From Bradyrhizobium sacchari (GTDB lineage: Bacteria > Pseudomonadota > Alphaproteobacteria > Rhizobiales > Xanthobacteraceae): a stretch of DNA of 45,985 nt. The stretch covers positions 45,682-91,666 of the forward strand of contig NZ_LWIG01000007.1 in the NCBI RefSeq assembly GCF_002068095.1, in the 5' to 3' direction. Made by a program: the position numbers and the translations under genes. Below the pieces are notes generated by a model. It had not been told where the DNA came from. It worked only from the letters and a program-made list of their open reading frames with translations, and ran no database searches. Shown here one piece after another: positions 8,853 to 18,468 of this stretch (position 1 is the first letter of the stretch; the number at the start of each line of letters is the position of its first letter).

Positions 8853-9611
8853 ATGGCCGCCATTTATTCTGACCTCGCCGGCAGGGTCGTTCTCGTCACC
8901 GGTGGCGCATCGGGGATTGGCGCTGCGATCGTGCGGCGCTTCGCGCAGCAGAAGTGCAAGGTCGTGTTCTTCGACATCAAGGCCGATGAAGGCCAGCGTC
9001 TTGCACTCGAATTGTCCGATCAAGGGCTGGATGCGCATTTCCAGCGCGTTGACCTCACCGATATCGCTGCGCTACGCGCCGGCGTCGCCAATGCGCGCAA
9101 CGCGCATGGGCCGATCAACATCCTCGTCAACAATGCCGCACATGACGAACGGCACAAGACCGAGGAGATGACGCCGGAATACTGGGATGACCGCATCGCG
9201 GTGAACCTGAAGCATCAGTTCTTTGCCGCGCAAGCCGTATTGCCGGACATGAAGGCGGCGAATGGCGGCGCAATCATCAATTTCGGCTCGGTGTCGTGGA
9301 TGGCCGGACAAGGGGGCATGGCCGCCTATACTGCCAGCAAATCCGGCGTCGTCGGTCTCACGCGGTCTCTGGCGCGCGATTACGGCCCATTCAATATCCG
9401 CGTCAACGCGATAGCACCGGGCTGGATCATGACTGAACGCCAGCTCGAGAAATGGATGACGCCGCAGGGAGAGGCCGAGCTGATGCAGCGGCAGTGCCTG
9501 AAGCGCAGGCTCGTCCCCGACGAGGTCGCGAAATTCACCGTCTTCCTCGCCTCCGACGAGGCCTCCGCCTGCACCGCTCAACACTACGTCGTCGATGGCG
9601 GCTGGGTGTGA
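8853..9611 (+). CDS. SDR family oxidoreductase
   Basis: This is a 252-residue classical short-chain dehydrogenase. The cofactor motif TGGASGIG is at residues 16-23, NNAA at 93-96, and the catalytic Ser146, Tyr159 and Lys163 (YTASK) are all present. Asp41 after the second beta-strand suggests NAD preference. ATG 8853 is preceded by GAGAGG; a GTG at 8847 would add two residues. It diverges from the sugar transport operon across a 167-bp gap, so it probably acts on the same sugar or sugar acid. No stronger substrate assignment is possible. Confidence 0.9.
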   Translation: MAAIYSDLAGRVVLVTGGASGIGAAIVRRFAQQKCKVVFFDIKADEGQRLALELSDQGLDAHFQRVDLTDIAALRAGVANARNAHGPINILVNNAAHDERHKTEEMTPEYWDDRIAVNLKHQFFAAQAVLPDMKAANGGAIINFGSVSWMAGQGGMAAYTASKSGVVGLTRSLARDYGPFNIRVNAIAPGWIMTERQLEKWMTPQGEAELMQRQCLKRRLVPDEVAKFTVFLASDEASACTAQHYVVDGGWV

Positions 9612-9825
9612 CACGCTTTGAGCATGGTCGAAGCAACCGGACGCGGGAGCTACCGAAGTCATCCCGTTGCATTTGATCTTTCGCCTGCTGCACCGCGAAA
9701 CCATCTGCGGCGCAACATTCAAAATGAGACTGCCCGTCAAGCCGGACGAGGCGTCCACGCAGGCACCGCATTCGACTTCGGCTAGCCTCCCTCCAAAAGC
9801 CGCGGGCCGCTCGATAGCCACGGGC

Positions 9826-9846
9826 GCCGCGCCGGTTTGGCGCGGC
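9826..9846 (+). promoter_or_regulatory. Perfect GC-rich hairpin in the leader of the Liv-type binding-protein gene
   Basis: GCCGCGCC (9826-9833) and GGCGCGGC (9839-9846) pair perfectly around a 5-base loop, GGTTT. The hairpin lies 29 bp before the ATG at 9876. It could be an RNA leader structure or a terminator-like element; no T-run follows. The rest of 9612-9825 shows no gene. Confidence 0.4.
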
Positions 9847-9875
9847 AACAGATCGACGACACAGGGAGGAGCACA

Positions 9876-11126
9876 ATGTCGAAATGCAGTGTTGGACTGC
9901 TCGCGCTGAGCAGCCTGTTTCTTTCGGGCGCGGCGATTGCCCAGGAAAAGATCAAGGTGGGCGTTACCGCGACTCTCGAAGGGACCTACACGGTGCTCGG
10001 CGAGGACGGCATGCGCGGCCACCAGACGGCACTCAACGTGCTGGGCAAGAAGATCGGCGACAAGGAACTCGAATTCATCGTCGCCTCGACCGACGCGACG
10101 CCGGACTCTGCGGTGCGCGCGGTCCGCAAGCTGATCGAGCAGGACAAGGTGCAGATCCTGCTGTCGCCGCTCTCCGGCGACGAGGGCATCGCGGTGAAAA
10201 ACTTCGCCAAGACCCATCCCGAGCTGACCTTCATCAACGCGGCATCTGGTGCGCAGGAAACCACCTATGTCGATCCCGCCCCGAACTTCTTCCGCTACAA
10301 CATGGACGGCGCGCAGTGGCAGGTCGGCCTCGGCAAATACGCCTATGACGAGAAGAAGTATCGCAAGATCGCGACCGTCGGCGAGGACTATTCCTTCATC
10401 TACACCCAGGTATTCGGGCTCGTGCTCGAGTTCTGCGGCATGGGCGGACAGGTCACCAACCGGCAATGGGTGCCGCTCGGCACCAAGGACTTCGCCTCCG
10501 TCATCGCGGCCCTCCCCGACGACGTCGATGCGATCTATCTCGGGCTTGGCGGCGCCGATGCCGTCAACTTCCTGAACCAGTATCAACAGGCCGGCGGCAA
10601 GGCGCATCTGATGGGCGGTTCCATCATGATCGACCAGACCATCCTGTCGTCGAAGGGGAATGCCAAGAATGCCCTCGTCGGCACCATCGCGGCGAGCGGT
10701 CAGGCCGACACCTGGGAGGATCCAGGCTGGCAGAAGTTCGTAAAGGCCTATCAGGACGCCTTCCCTCCCAACAAGCGCTTCCCGAGCCCGTCGCTGCTGG
10801 CCACCAACTATTATGGTTCGACCATGGCGCTGATCCTGGCGCTGCGTGAGGTCAACGGCGATCTCAGCGACAACCAGTCGAAGTTCAAGGCTGCGCTGGC
10901 GAAGATCGAGATCGATGCGCCGAACGGCAAGATCAAGCTCGACTCCAACCGCCAGGCGATCGGCACCAACTTCGTCACCGAAGTCGTCGATGACGGCAAG
11001 GGCGCGCTGTTCAGCAAGGTCGTGAAGGTGATCCCGAACGTGAACCAGACGCTCGGCTATGATCCGGCCGTGTTCTCGAAGATCGGGCTGCCGAGCCGCA
11101 CCGTGCCGGAATGTAAGAAGTACTGA
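9876..11126 (+). CDS. Branched-chain-amino-acid-type ABC transporter substrate-binding protein
   Basis: This is a 416-residue periplasmic binding protein of the LivK/AmiC-like type I fold. A signal peptide covers about the first 22 residues, ending GAAIAQ before EKIKVGV. ATG 9876 follows a strong GGGAGGAG site. Binding proteins of this family carry amino acids, amides, urea, aromatic acids and other organic acids, so the name does not fix the ligand. It is separated from the matching LivHMGF genes by an AraC gene but lies on the same strand. It is the probable capture component of that transporter. Confidence 0.9.
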   Translation: MSKCSVGLLALSSLFLSGAAIAQEKIKVGVTATLEGTYTVLGEDGMRGHQTALNVLGKKIGDKELEFIVASTDATPDSAVRAVRKLIEQDKVQILLSPLSGDEGIAVKNFAKTHPELTFINAASGAQETTYVDPAPNFFRYNMDGAQWQVGLGKYAYDEKKYRKIATVGEDYSFIYTQVFGLVLEFCGMGGQVTNRQWVPLGTKDFASVIAALPDDVDAIYLGLGGADAVNFLNQYQQAGGKAHLMGGSIMIDQTILSSKGNAKNALVGTIAASGQADTWEDPGWQKFVKAYQDAFPPNKRFPSPSLLATNYYGSTMALILALREVNGDLSDNQSKFKAALAKIEIDAPNGKIKLDSNRQAIGTNFVTEVVDDGKGALFSKVVKVIPNVNQTLGYDPAVFSKIGLPSRTVPECKKY

Positions 11127-11248
11127 CGCATCACATCGGCAGCACGCAACCGGGGAGCGACTCGCTGACGCGGGTGCTCTCCGCTCTTGCAATCTCGGCG
11201 GCGTTGTTGAACGCTGGCTGAAAAGAAGAACATTCGGGAGGGGAAGGC

Positions 11249-12076
11249 ATGAGCCGTGCGCTCGCCGTCTTCCACGGCCGGTTCGGCCGGGCGACGGTTT
11301 ATCAGTTGAACCGCCCTTTCAATATCCACGCCCATCGTGAAGGTCATCTGATCTTCCATGTCGGCGGCATGCCCGCATGCATTGATGTGTCCGACGGCCA
11401 TTACGATCTGAACGAGTCTTCCGTCGTCGCCGTCAATCCGTGGGAGCCACACAACTTCCTGCCGACCGATCTGGACGGCGGCGCCATCTTCTTCGTGCTT
11501 TACGTCAATGCCGAATGGTTTACGCCCGACGCTCCGGGCACCGAGCGCATGCGTTTCGGCCGCACCCAGTTCAGGCGCACGCCCGCACTCGACAAGCACA
11601 TCAGACGGACCGCCGCACTCGTGTGCGGCGCACCATCGCTCTCCAGTCTCGATTCCGAGCTGAGGCGGCTGATCGACATCTGCTACGACGAAAGCTGGCA
11701 GCAGGCCGAGATCGCGCGCGATCCGCGCGCGAACGGTTCCGTCACTGATTTTCGCGTGCGCAAATGCATCAAGATGATGTCGGAGAGTCCCGGCGCCGAG
11801 ATCGAGCTCGATATGATCGCGCGAGAATCCGGCCTGTCGCGGCCGCACTTCTACCGGCTGTTCCGTGTCCAGACCGGTGTTACGCCAAACCTCTATCTCA
11901 ACACGCTGATCATGGAACAGGCACTCGAGGCGCTGGTGGCGAGCGAAACGCCGATCGCCGACATCGGCTTCGATCTCGGCTTCTCCTCGCAGAGCGGCTT
12001 CACCCGCTTCTTTGCCGCCAATGTCGGGATGGCCCCCACCGATTATCGTCGCGCAGCCAAGGTTTTGCGCGCCTGA
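11249..12076 (+). CDS. AraC-family transcriptional regulator
   Basis: This is a 275-residue protein. The N-terminal half looks like an AraC-type cupin sensor domain (NIHAHREGHLIFHVGG), and the C-terminal roughly 100 residues contain two helix-turn-helix motifs (IARESGLSRPHFYRLFR, then IADIGFDLGFSSQSGFTRFF). ATG 11249 is preceded by GGGAGGGGAAGG. It sits between the binding-protein gene and the large catabolic operon, so it is the best candidate activator of both. The inducer is unknown. Confidence 0.9.
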   Translation: MSRALAVFHGRFGRATVYQLNRPFNIHAHREGHLIFHVGGMPACIDVSDGHYDLNESSVVAVNPWEPHNFLPTDLDGGAIFFVLYVNAEWFTPDAPGTERMRFGRTQFRRTPALDKHIRRTAALVCGAPSLSSLDSELRRLIDICYDESWQQAEIARDPRANGSVTDFRVRKCIKMMSESPGAEIELDMIARESGLSRPHFYRLFRVQTGVTPNLYLNTLIMEQALEALVASETPIADIGFDLGFSSQSGFTRFFAANVGMAPTDYRRAAKVLRA

Positions 12077-12227
12077 TCTCGGGGCCACGAAAAGATACTC
12101 ACGATCAAACGTCGCCCTCGCCGCCCGACTAGGATATCGGCAACGCGGTCCCGAAAAGAGGATCGCCTGGTCCGGGAGGACGCACGTCGATGGCAGGGCT
12201 CGCAGCCGGCAACGGCTTGCATGCCCC

Positions 12228-12249
12228 CTCGCCCCGCTTGCGGGGTGAG
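12228..12249. repeat. Short GC-rich palindromic repeat
   Basis: CTCGCCCCGC (12228-12237) and GCGGGGTGAG (12240-12249) form a 10-bp stem with one mismatch and a TT spacer. The type is common as a dispersed intergenic element in rhizobial genomes (from general knowledge; copy number not checked). Confidence 0.6.
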
Positions 12250-12339
12250 GGCTGGGGTGCACCCGCGCCTTCAGGGCGATCCCTCCGCGCATGCGTGAGG
12301 GCAATCGCAGATGATCTCTTGAAACGGCCTGAGCAAACG

Positions 12340-12384
12340 CCTCATCCTTCGAGACGACCGCTCCGCGGTCTCCTCAGGACGAAG
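12340..12384. repeat. Dispersed palindromic repeat, copy B
   Basis: The element runs CTCATCCTTCGAGACG, then a short ACCGC/GCGGT stem, then CTCCTCAGGACGAAG. It is the reverse-orientation relative of the copy at 12429-12473 and belongs with the elements at 1771-1898. Confidence 0.65.
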
Positions 12385-12428
12385 CTAATCGGCATCGCCC
12401 CCGTTGAAACGGCCGCCGCATACTCCGG

Positions 12429-12473
12429 CCTCATCCTGAGGAGCCCGCCAAAGCGGGCGTCTCGAAGGATAGG
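12429..12473. repeat. Dispersed palindromic repeat, copy C
   Basis: CCTCATCCTGAGGAG is followed by the stem CCCGC/GCGGG and then GTCTCGAAGGATAGG. It is the inverse of copy B 45 bp upstream, so the pair could form a large foldback. Confidence 0.65.
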
Positions 12474-12533
12474 CCGCGGAGAACCCACTCCCCGTATGCG
12501 CTTGCCCTGCCGCAAGCGAGGCGAGGCGAGACC

Positions 12534-13544
12534 ATGAGCCGCTTTGTCGAACGCCATCCCGCCTGGGCGCTGATTGCGATCATTGCCATTGCCGTCGTGC
12601 TGTGGCTGATCTTCGCAGTTTGGCCGCCGGGTCTCGAAGAGGCGATCGGCCGCAAGCGCGTCTTCCTCAACGCCGTCTTCAACGGCATCACGCTCGGCGG
12701 CCTCTACTTCCTCGTCGCCAGTGGATTCACGCTAATCTTCGGCCTGATGCGCAATGTCAACCTCGCGCACGGCTCGCTCTATCTGTTCGGCGGCTATGTC
12801 GGCTACGCCATCAGCACGGCGACCGGCTCATGGCTACTCAGCTTCATCGTCGCATTCATCCTGACGGCGCTCGTCGGCGTGCTGCTTCAGGTGATCGTGT
12901 TCCGGCGCATGGAAGGCCAGGATCTCAGGCAGACCATGGTGACGATCGGACTGTCGATCGTGTTTGCCGATCTCATGCTGTGGGCCTGCGGCGGCGATTT
13001 CTACCAGATCCAGACCCCGAGCTGGTTGATCGGGCCCGTCGATCTGCCGCTGATCACGGCGGTGAAGTCCTCAGGGGAGCCGGTCTATCTCCGATATCCG
13101 ATGGTGCGGCTCGTGATCTTCGCAGCGTCCGTCGTGATCGGCGTCGCGATGTGGCTCGCGCTGAACCGCACACGGATCGGCATGATCATCCGCGCCGGCG
13201 TCGACGACCGCGACATCCTCGCCGCAACCGGGGTGCGCATTCAGCTCGTCTTCGTACTCGTGTTCGCCTTCGGCGCGGGGCTTGCGGGCATTGCCGGCGT
13301 CGTCGGCGGCACCTTCCAGTCATTGTCGCCGGGCGAGGACATCCGCTTCCTGCTCGCCTCGCTCGTCGTCGTGATTGTGGGCGGCATGGGCTCGATCCCC
13401 GGTGCGGCGCTCGGCGCGCTGATCATCGGCCTCGCCGAGCAACTCGGCTCGGTCTACATCCCGACCTATGCCATCGTGGTGACCTTCCTGATCATGGTGC
13501 TGGTGCTGACGATCCGGCCGCAGGGCCTGCTGGCGAGGCGCTGA
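12534..13544 (+). CDS. Branched-chain-amino-acid-type ABC permease (LivH)
   Basis: This is a 336-residue inner-membrane permease with about eight or nine hydrophobic segments and the LivH signature GVDDRDILAATGVRI, where the loop contacts the ATPase. The conserved NGITLGGLYFLVASGFTLIFG segment is near residues 46-66. It is first in the long operon; LivM starts one base after its stop. With LivM it forms the translocation channel for an unidentified organic substrate. Confidence 0.92.
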   Translation: MSRFVERHPAWALIAIIAIAVVLWLIFAVWPPGLEEAIGRKRVFLNAVFNGITLGGLYFLVASGFTLIFGLMRNVNLAHGSLYLFGGYVGYAISTATGSWLLSFIVAFILTALVGVLLQVIVFRRMEGQDLRQTMVTIGLSIVFADLMLWACGGDFYQIQTPSWLIGPVDLPLITAVKSSGEPVYLRYPMVRLVIFAASVVIGVAMWLALNRTRIGMIIRAGVDDRDILAATGVRIQLVFVLVFAFGAGLAGIAGVVGGTFQSLSPGEDIRFLLASLVVVIVGGMGSIPGAALGALIIGLAEQLGSVYIPTYAIVVTFLIMVLVLTIRPQGLLARR

Positions 13545-13545
13545 G

Positions 13546-14628
13546 ATGTCGCTCGCACACGAGGTCCCCATCCCCGTTCGTCCCGCTGCAGGAGCACAGC
13601 GCCCCGCGCGGACATGGCCGGAGATCAACAACCCCGCCGCCTGGATCGTCGCGGCCGTTCTCCTGATCATGCCGCTGATCGCCAACGGCTTCTTCCTGAT
13701 CGAGATCTTCGCGACCACGCTGATCCTCGGCATCATGGCGCTGAGCCTGATGTTCCTCGCCGGCTATGGCGGCATGGTCAGCCTGATGCAGCTCACCATC
13801 GCGGGCTTCTCGGCCTACATGGTCGCCGTGTTCGGCGTCAGCGGCAACGCCAATATCAGCCTGGGCTGGCCGTGGTGGCTTGCGGTTCCTATGGCGCTGG
13901 CGCTGGCGACCGCCTTCGGCACGCTCGGCGGCGCACTCGCGGTGCGCACCGAAGGCATCTACACCATCATGATCACGCTCGCGATCGGCGCTGCGTTCTA
14001 CTATTTCACCAACCAGAACTGGGCGATCTTCAACGGCCATACCGGCATCAACACCGTGGCCACGCCGCACTTCTGGGGCGTCAACTGGCGCGCCGACATT
14101 CCCTTCTATTATGTCGTGCTCGCGGTCGCCGCACTCTGCTACGTCGCGGTCGAGTATCTCTCGCGCGCGCCCTTCGGCCTTGCGCTTCAGGGCGTACGCG
14201 ACAATCCGCGGCGCATGGCCGCGCTCGGCTTCAACGTCAACGCCCATCGTGTCGCGGCCTATGCTTTCGCGTCCTTCGTGGCCGCACTCGCCGGCGTCCT
14301 CCAGGTCTGGAACTACCGCCAGATCTCGCCGGGCTCGGTCAGCGTCAGCGCCTGCATCGACGTGCTGATCATTGCCGTCGTCGGGGGCATCACCCGCCCG
14401 ATCGGCCCGTTCATCGGCGCGCTGATCTTCGTGCTTCTGCGCACCTTCGCGCTCGACTTCCTGGTTCGAATCGGACTCGACGGCAATCGTTTCCGCCTGC
14501 TGATCGGCCTCGGCTTCCTCGCCATCGTGTTCTGGTCCTCGGACGGCGTCGTCGGCCTGTGGCAGCGCTGGCGCCAGCATCAACGCCGCGAGGCCGAGCG
14601 CTCCGGCGGAGGGCGCCGCCGTGGATAG
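13546..14628 (+). CDS. Branched-chain-amino-acid-type ABC permease (LivM)
   Basis: This is a 360-residue permease with about nine or ten predicted membrane helices. It carries the family's FGLALQGVRDNPRRMAALG loop and the preceding LAVRTEGIYTIMITLA segment. The N-terminal 40 residues are polar and proline-rich. It overlaps the next gene, LivG, by 8 bp, which implies translational coupling. Confidence 0.92.
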   Translation: MSLAHEVPIPVRPAAGAQRPARTWPEINNPAAWIVAAVLLIMPLIANGFFLIEIFATTLILGIMALSLMFLAGYGGMVSLMQLTIAGFSAYMVAVFGVSGNANISLGWPWWLAVPMALALATAFGTLGGALAVRTEGIYTIMITLAIGAAFYYFTNQNWAIFNGHTGINTVATPHFWGVNWRADIPFYYVVLAVAALCYVAVEYLSRAPFGLALQGVRDNPRRMAALGFNVNAHRVAAYAFASFVAALAGVLQVWNYRQISPGSVSVSACIDVLIIAVVGGITRPIGPFIGALIFVLLRTFALDFLVRIGLDGNRFRLLIGLGFLAIVFWSSDGVVGLWQRWRQHQRREAERSGGGRRRG

Positions 14629-15403
14629 CGTCGCCCAGCGCCTCTCCGCAGTCGGCGCCAGCGCCGCGCTCGAGCTGCGCGGCGTGACGAGGCTGTTCGG
14701 CGCGCTCGCCGCGCTGACTGACGTCACCATCACGGTTCGTCCGGGCGAGCGGCGCGCCGTGCTCGGCTCCAACGGCGCCGGCAAGACCACGCTGTTCAAC
14801 TGCATCACCGGCGACTTCCCGCCCTCCTCCGGCACCATCCGTTTCTTCGGCGAGGACGTCACCCACTTCCCGCCCTACGAACGCATCCGCCGCGGACTAC
14901 GCCGGACCTATCAAATCTCGGCGCTGTTTCCGGGCCTGACCGTGCAGGACAACGTCTACCTCGCCTGCCGCGGCGTCTCGCGCGGCCGCTTCTCGTTCCT
15001 GCGTCCGGGACAGAACGATGCCCTGATGCATGCGGCCGACAACCTCGTCCAGGCCGTGCATCTGTCCGCCGTGAAGGACCAGCGCGTAGCCGAGCTCGCA
15101 CATGGTCAGCAGCGCCAGCTCGAGATCGCGCTCGCGCTCGCCGGCGCCCCACGCTTCATCCTGTTCGACGAGCCGGCCGCAGGCCTGTCGCCGACCGAGC
15201 GGGCCGAGCTGATCGAGATCCTGACCTCGCTGCCCGCGCATATCGGCTACATCATCATCGAGCACGACATGGACGTGGCGCTGCGTGTCGTCGAGAGCGT
15301 CACGATGATGCACAACGGGCGTGTGTTCAAGGAAGGCCTGCCGCAGGAAATCCAGTCCGATCCCGAGGTGCAGGAACTCTATCTCGGAGGCGGCCATGAA
15401 TGA
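14621..15403 (+). CDS. Branched-chain-amino-acid-type ABC ATPase (LivG)
   Basis: This is a 260-residue cytoplasmic ATPase. Walker [10 protein letters not shown] is at residues 49-57, with a LivG-type signature [13 protein letters not shown], Walker [12 protein letters not shown] and the switch histidine in IIIEHDMD. It starts at GTG 14621 within the end of LivM. It works with LivF at the LivHM channel. Confidence 0.93.
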   Translation: MDSVAQRLSAVGASAALELRGVTRLFGALAALTDVTITVRPGERRAVLGSNGAGKTTLFNCITGDFPPSSGTIRFFGEDVTHFPPYERIRRGLRRTYQISALFPGLTVQDNVYLACRGVSRGRFSFLRPGQNDALMHAADNLVQAVHLSAVKDQRVAELAHGQQRQLEIALALAGAPRFILFDEPAAGLSPTERAELIEILTSLPAHIGYIIIEHDMDVALRVVESVTMMHNGRVFKEGLPQEIQSDPEVQELYLGGGHE

Positions 15404-17606
15404 GGTCCGCCGCCCATCCGCGGCGCTCGAGGTCCGCGGCCTCGATGTCTATTACGGCCACTCCCATGCGCTGCAAGGCGTCGATCTCACGCTGGAGAGC
15501 GGCGTGTTCTCCGTCGTCGGCCGCAACGGCATGGGCAAGACCACGCTGTGCAAGGCGATCATGGGGCTGGTCGGCGTGAGCGGCGGATCGATCCGCGTTC
15601 GCGGCGAGGACGTCACGCGGCGGCCGCCGGCCCAGATCGCCCGGCTCGGCGTCGGCTATGTGCCGCAGGGACGGCGCCTCTGGCGCTCGCTCAGCGTCGA
15701 CGAGCATCTGCGGCTTGCCGGCGGAATGCGCGCCGGCGCCTGGACCGTCGAGCGTATCTACGACACCTTCCCGCGGCTCGCCGAACGCAAGGATCATGGC
15801 GGCGGCCAGCTTTCGGGCGGCGAGCAGCAGATGCTGGCGATCTCGCGCGCGCTGCTCACCAATCCGCATCTTCTGATCATGGACGAGCCGACCGAGGGAC
15901 TCGCACCCGTCATCGTCGCGCAGGTCGAGGAGATGCTGTTGCGCCTCGGCGAGGACGGCGACATGTCCGTGCTCGTGATCGAGCAGAACATCGGGGTGGC
16001 CACCGCGGTCTCGCGCAACGTCGCGATCATGGTCAACGGCCGCGTCAACCGCATCATCGACTCCGCGCGCCTTGCCGCCGACCGCGAGCTGCAGCAGCGC
16101 CTGCTCGGGGTCGGGCTTCACGCCGAGCTCGAAGGCGATAGCGACATATCCGAGACCGCTGCCGGCGCGAAGCCGGCGCCGGTGCCGCGCCCGGGCGGAC
16201 CCGTCCGGATCTACATTTCCAACCCGACAGCCCCGACGCGATGGTCGCAGCCGGTGCCGATCGCCCGCATCGAGGCCGCGGCCCGCACGCGCTCCACAGA
16301 CGTCACGCGGCTGGAAGAGACGACGCAGCGCAGGCGCCAGCCGGTGGCGGCGCAGACCGCCGGTCCTCCCGCTGTCCTGGTCGTCGGCACGCTCGACACC
16401 AAGGCCATCGAGCTGCGCTTCATCCGCGACATCATCGCGGCAACCGGCCTGCGCACGCGTCTGGTCGACGTTTCAACCAGTGGCAAGCATTCCAGCTGCG
16501 ATGTCTCCGCGCAGGAGATCGCGCTGAATCACGGCCGCGGCGGATCCGCCGTGTTCGGCGCCGACCGCGGTGCCGCCGTGACCGCGATGGCCGACGCCTT
16601 CGCCAATTGGCTGCGGCGCCAGGGCAATGTTGCCGGCGTGATCTCGGCCGGCGGCTCGGGCGCAGCGTCGCTGGTTGCCCCGGGCATGCGCAGCCTTCCC
16701 GTCGGCGTGCCCAAGCTGATCATCTCATCCGTTGCCTCCGGCGACGTCGGCTCCTATGTCGGCCCCGCCGACATCACGATGATGTACTCGGTCACCGATG
16801 TGCAGGGGCTGAACTCGATCTCGCGTGCGGTGCTCGCCAATGGCGCCCATGCGCTCGCCGGCATGGTCAAGGCGCGCCTCGACGAACGCGCGGCAACGGC
16901 CCGCGATGCCGACGGCCTGCCTGCAATCGGCATCACCATGTTCGGCGTCACAACGCCCGCGGTGCAGAAGATCGCGGCCGCGCTGCGCGACGATTTCGAA
17001 TGCCTGGTCTTCCACGCCACCGGCGTCGGCGGCCGTTCCATGGAAAAGCTCGTGGAGTCCGGCCAGCTCGCCGGCGTCATCGACCTCACCACGACCGAGG
17101 TGTGCGACCTGCTGATGGGCGGCGTGTTCCCGGCGACGGAGGATCGCCTTGGCGCGATCATCCGCAGCCGGCTGCCCTATGTCGGCTCGGTCGGTGCGCT
17201 CGACATGGTCAATTTCGGCGCGCCCGACACCATCCCGGAACGCTATCGCGGCCGCAAATTCCACGTCCACAACCCGCAGGTGACGTTGATGCGGACGACG
17301 ACTGAGGAGAACGAGCGCATGGGGCGCTGGATCGCCGAGCGGCTCAACCGGATGGACGGCCCTGTGCGGTTCTTCCTGCCCGAGGGCGGCGTCTCCGCGC
17401 TCGATGCGCGCGGCCAGCCGTTCTGGGACCCGGACGCTGATGCGGCGCTGTTCCGAGCGCTGGAGCGCAACGTGCGACAGACCGGCAACCGCCAGCTCAT
17501 TCGCACACCCAAGAACATCAACGATCCCGACTTCGCCGCCGCCATCGTCAGTGCGTTCCGAACGCTGTTCGGCCGCACCGGTGCGCGACGGAGACTAGCG
17601 AGGTGA
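15396..17606 (+). CDS. LivF-type ABC ATPase fused to a Tm-1-like (UPF0261) ATP-binding domain
   Basis: One 736-residue frame encodes two normally separate proteins. Residues 8-245 are a complete LivF ATPase: Walker [10 protein letters not shown] at 42-50, signature LSGGE at 139-143 and Walker B LLIMDEP at 159-165. A polar proline/arginine-rich linker (about 250-322) follows. Residues 325-733 are a full UPF0261/Tm-1-like domain beginning [20 protein letters not shown], with later [13 protein letters not shown] and [13 protein letters not shown] motifs. ATG 15396 lies within the last codons of LivG. No stop or frame break occurs between the domains, so the fusion is not a simple sequencing artefact. 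In plants UPF0261 is the N-terminal half of Tm-1, whose C-terminal half resembles the next gene product here. The biochemical role of bacterial UPF0261 proteins is unknown to me. Confidence 0.92.
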   Translation: MNEVRRPSAALEVRGLDVYYGHSHALQGVDLTLESGVFSVVGRNGMGKTTLCKAIMGLVGVSGGSIRVRGEDVTRRPPAQIARLGVGYVPQGRRLWRSLSVDEHLRLAGGMRAGAWTVERIYDTFPRLAERKDHGGGQLSGGEQQMLAISRALLTNPHLLIMDEPTEGLAPVIVAQVEEMLLRLGEDGDMSVLVIEQNIGVATAVSRNVAIMVNGRVNRIIDSARLAADRELQQRLLGVGLHAELEGDSDISETAAGAKPAPVPRPGGPVRIYISNPTAPTRWSQPVPIARIEAAARTRSTDVTRLEETTQRRRQPVAAQTAGPPAVLVVGTLDTKAIELRFIRDIIAATGLRTRLVDVSTSGKHSSCDVSAQEIALNHGRGGSAVFGADRGAAVTAMADAFANWLRRQGNVAGVISAGGSGAASLVAPGMRSLPVGVPKLIISSVASGDVGSYVGPADITMMYSVTDVQGLNSISRAVLANGAHALAGMVKARLDERAATARDADGLPAIGITMFGVTTPAVQKIAAALRDDFECLVFHATGVGGRSMEKLVESGQLAGVIDLTTTEVCDLLMGGVFPATEDRLGAIIRSRLPYVGSVGALDMVNFGAPDTIPERYRGRKFHVHNPQVTLMRTTTEENERMGRWIAERLNRMDGPVRFFLPEGGVSALDARGQPFWDPDADAALFRALERNVRQTGNRQLIRTPKNINDPDFAAAIVSAFRTLFGRTGARRRLAR

Positions 17607-17609
17607 CCG

Positions 17610-18443
17610 ATGGCCAGGTTTGAACGCGCTGCCCTCCTGAAGAAGTTCCGCGACATGGCGAGGCGCGGCGAGCCGATCGTCGGCGGGGGCGCCGGCACGG
17701 GCCTGTCGGCCAAGTGCGAGGAGGCCGGCGGCGTCGATCTCATCATGATCTACAATTCCGGCCGCTACCGCATGGCCGGCCGCGGGTCGCTCGCCGGCCT
17801 GATGGCCTATGGCGATGCCAACGCCATCGTGCTGGAGATGGCGAGCGAGGTGCTGCCCGTGGTGACCGGAACGCCCGTGCTCGCCGGTGTCAACGGCACC
17901 GACCCGTTCCGCGACATGGACGTCTTCCTCGACCAGCTGAAGGCGCTTGGTTTCGCAGGCGTCCAGAATTTTCCGACGGTCGGGCTGATCGACGGCACCT
18001 TCCGCGCCAATCTCGAAGAGACCGGAATGTCCTATGCGCTCGAGATCGACATGATCGCGAAGGCGCACGACAAGGACATGCTGACGACTCCTTACGTGTT
18101 CAGCGAGAAGGAAGCGGCTGCGATGGCGATCGCCGGCGCCGACATCATCGTCTGCCACATGGGCCTGACGACCGGCGGCACGATCGGCGCGCAGACCGCG
18201 CCAAAGCTCAAGGACTGCCCCGCGCATATCGACACCTGGGCCGCTGCTGCGCTCAGCGTCAATCCGGACATCCTGGTGCTGGCCCATGGCGGGCCGATCG
18301 CGGATCCCACTGATGCCGATTTCATCATGAAGAACACCCGTCATTGCCACGGATTCTACGGCGCCTCCTCGATGGAGCGGCTGCCCGTCGAGCGGGCGCT
18401 GACGGAACAGGTGCGTCAATTCAAGGCGATCGGCGCGCGGTAA
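17610..18443 (+). CDS. Phosphoenolpyruvate hydrolase family TIM-barrel protein
   Basis: This is a 277-residue protein matching the PEP_hydrolase/Tm-1 C-terminal family. It starts [20 protein letters not shown] and has [30 protein letters not shown] and HMGLTTGG segments, as in a TIM barrel related to PEP mutase/isocitrate lyase enzymes. It begins 3 bp after the Tm-1-like fusion gene. Together the two correspond to the two halves of plant Tm-1 proteins. The family name comes from limited evidence, and the true reaction is uncertain; lyase or hydrolase action on a pathway intermediate is plausible. Confidence 0.85.
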   Translation: MARFERAALLKKFRDMARRGEPIVGGGAGTGLSAKCEEAGGVDLIMIYNSGRYRMAGRGSLAGLMAYGDANAIVLEMASEVLPVVTGTPVLAGVNGTDPFRDMDVFLDQLKALGFAGVQNFPTVGLIDGTFRANLEETGMSYALEIDMIAKAHDKDMLTTPYVFSEKEAAAMAIAGADIIVCHMGLTTGGTIGAQTAPKLKDCPAHIDTWAAAALSVNPDILVLAHGGPIADPTDADFIMKNTRHCHGFYGASSMERLPVERALTEQVRQFKAIGAR

Positions 18444-18468
18444 CGTCGAAGGTTCGAGGGAGGGAAAG

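Larger units (their letters stand above)
12077..12533. other. Gene-free interval with at least three palindromic repeats
   Basis: This 457-bp interval between the AraC gene and LivH holds no protein gene I can support. It contains a CTCGCCCCGC/GCGGGGTGAG hairpin (12228-12249) and two inverted copies of the CATCC..GGATG-type palindrome (12340-12384 and 12429-12473). The promoter of the 18-gene operon should lie here or just downstream, unless transcription reads through from the AraC gene. Confidence 0.6.

Noticed and set aside
9072..11192. A 706-codon minus-strand frame
   Set aside because: It is antisense to the SDR and the binding-protein genes and has no recognisable domain.
12190..12537. 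A 115-codon plus-strand ORF before LivH
   Set aside because: It consists of three palindromic repeats and has no protein-like composition.
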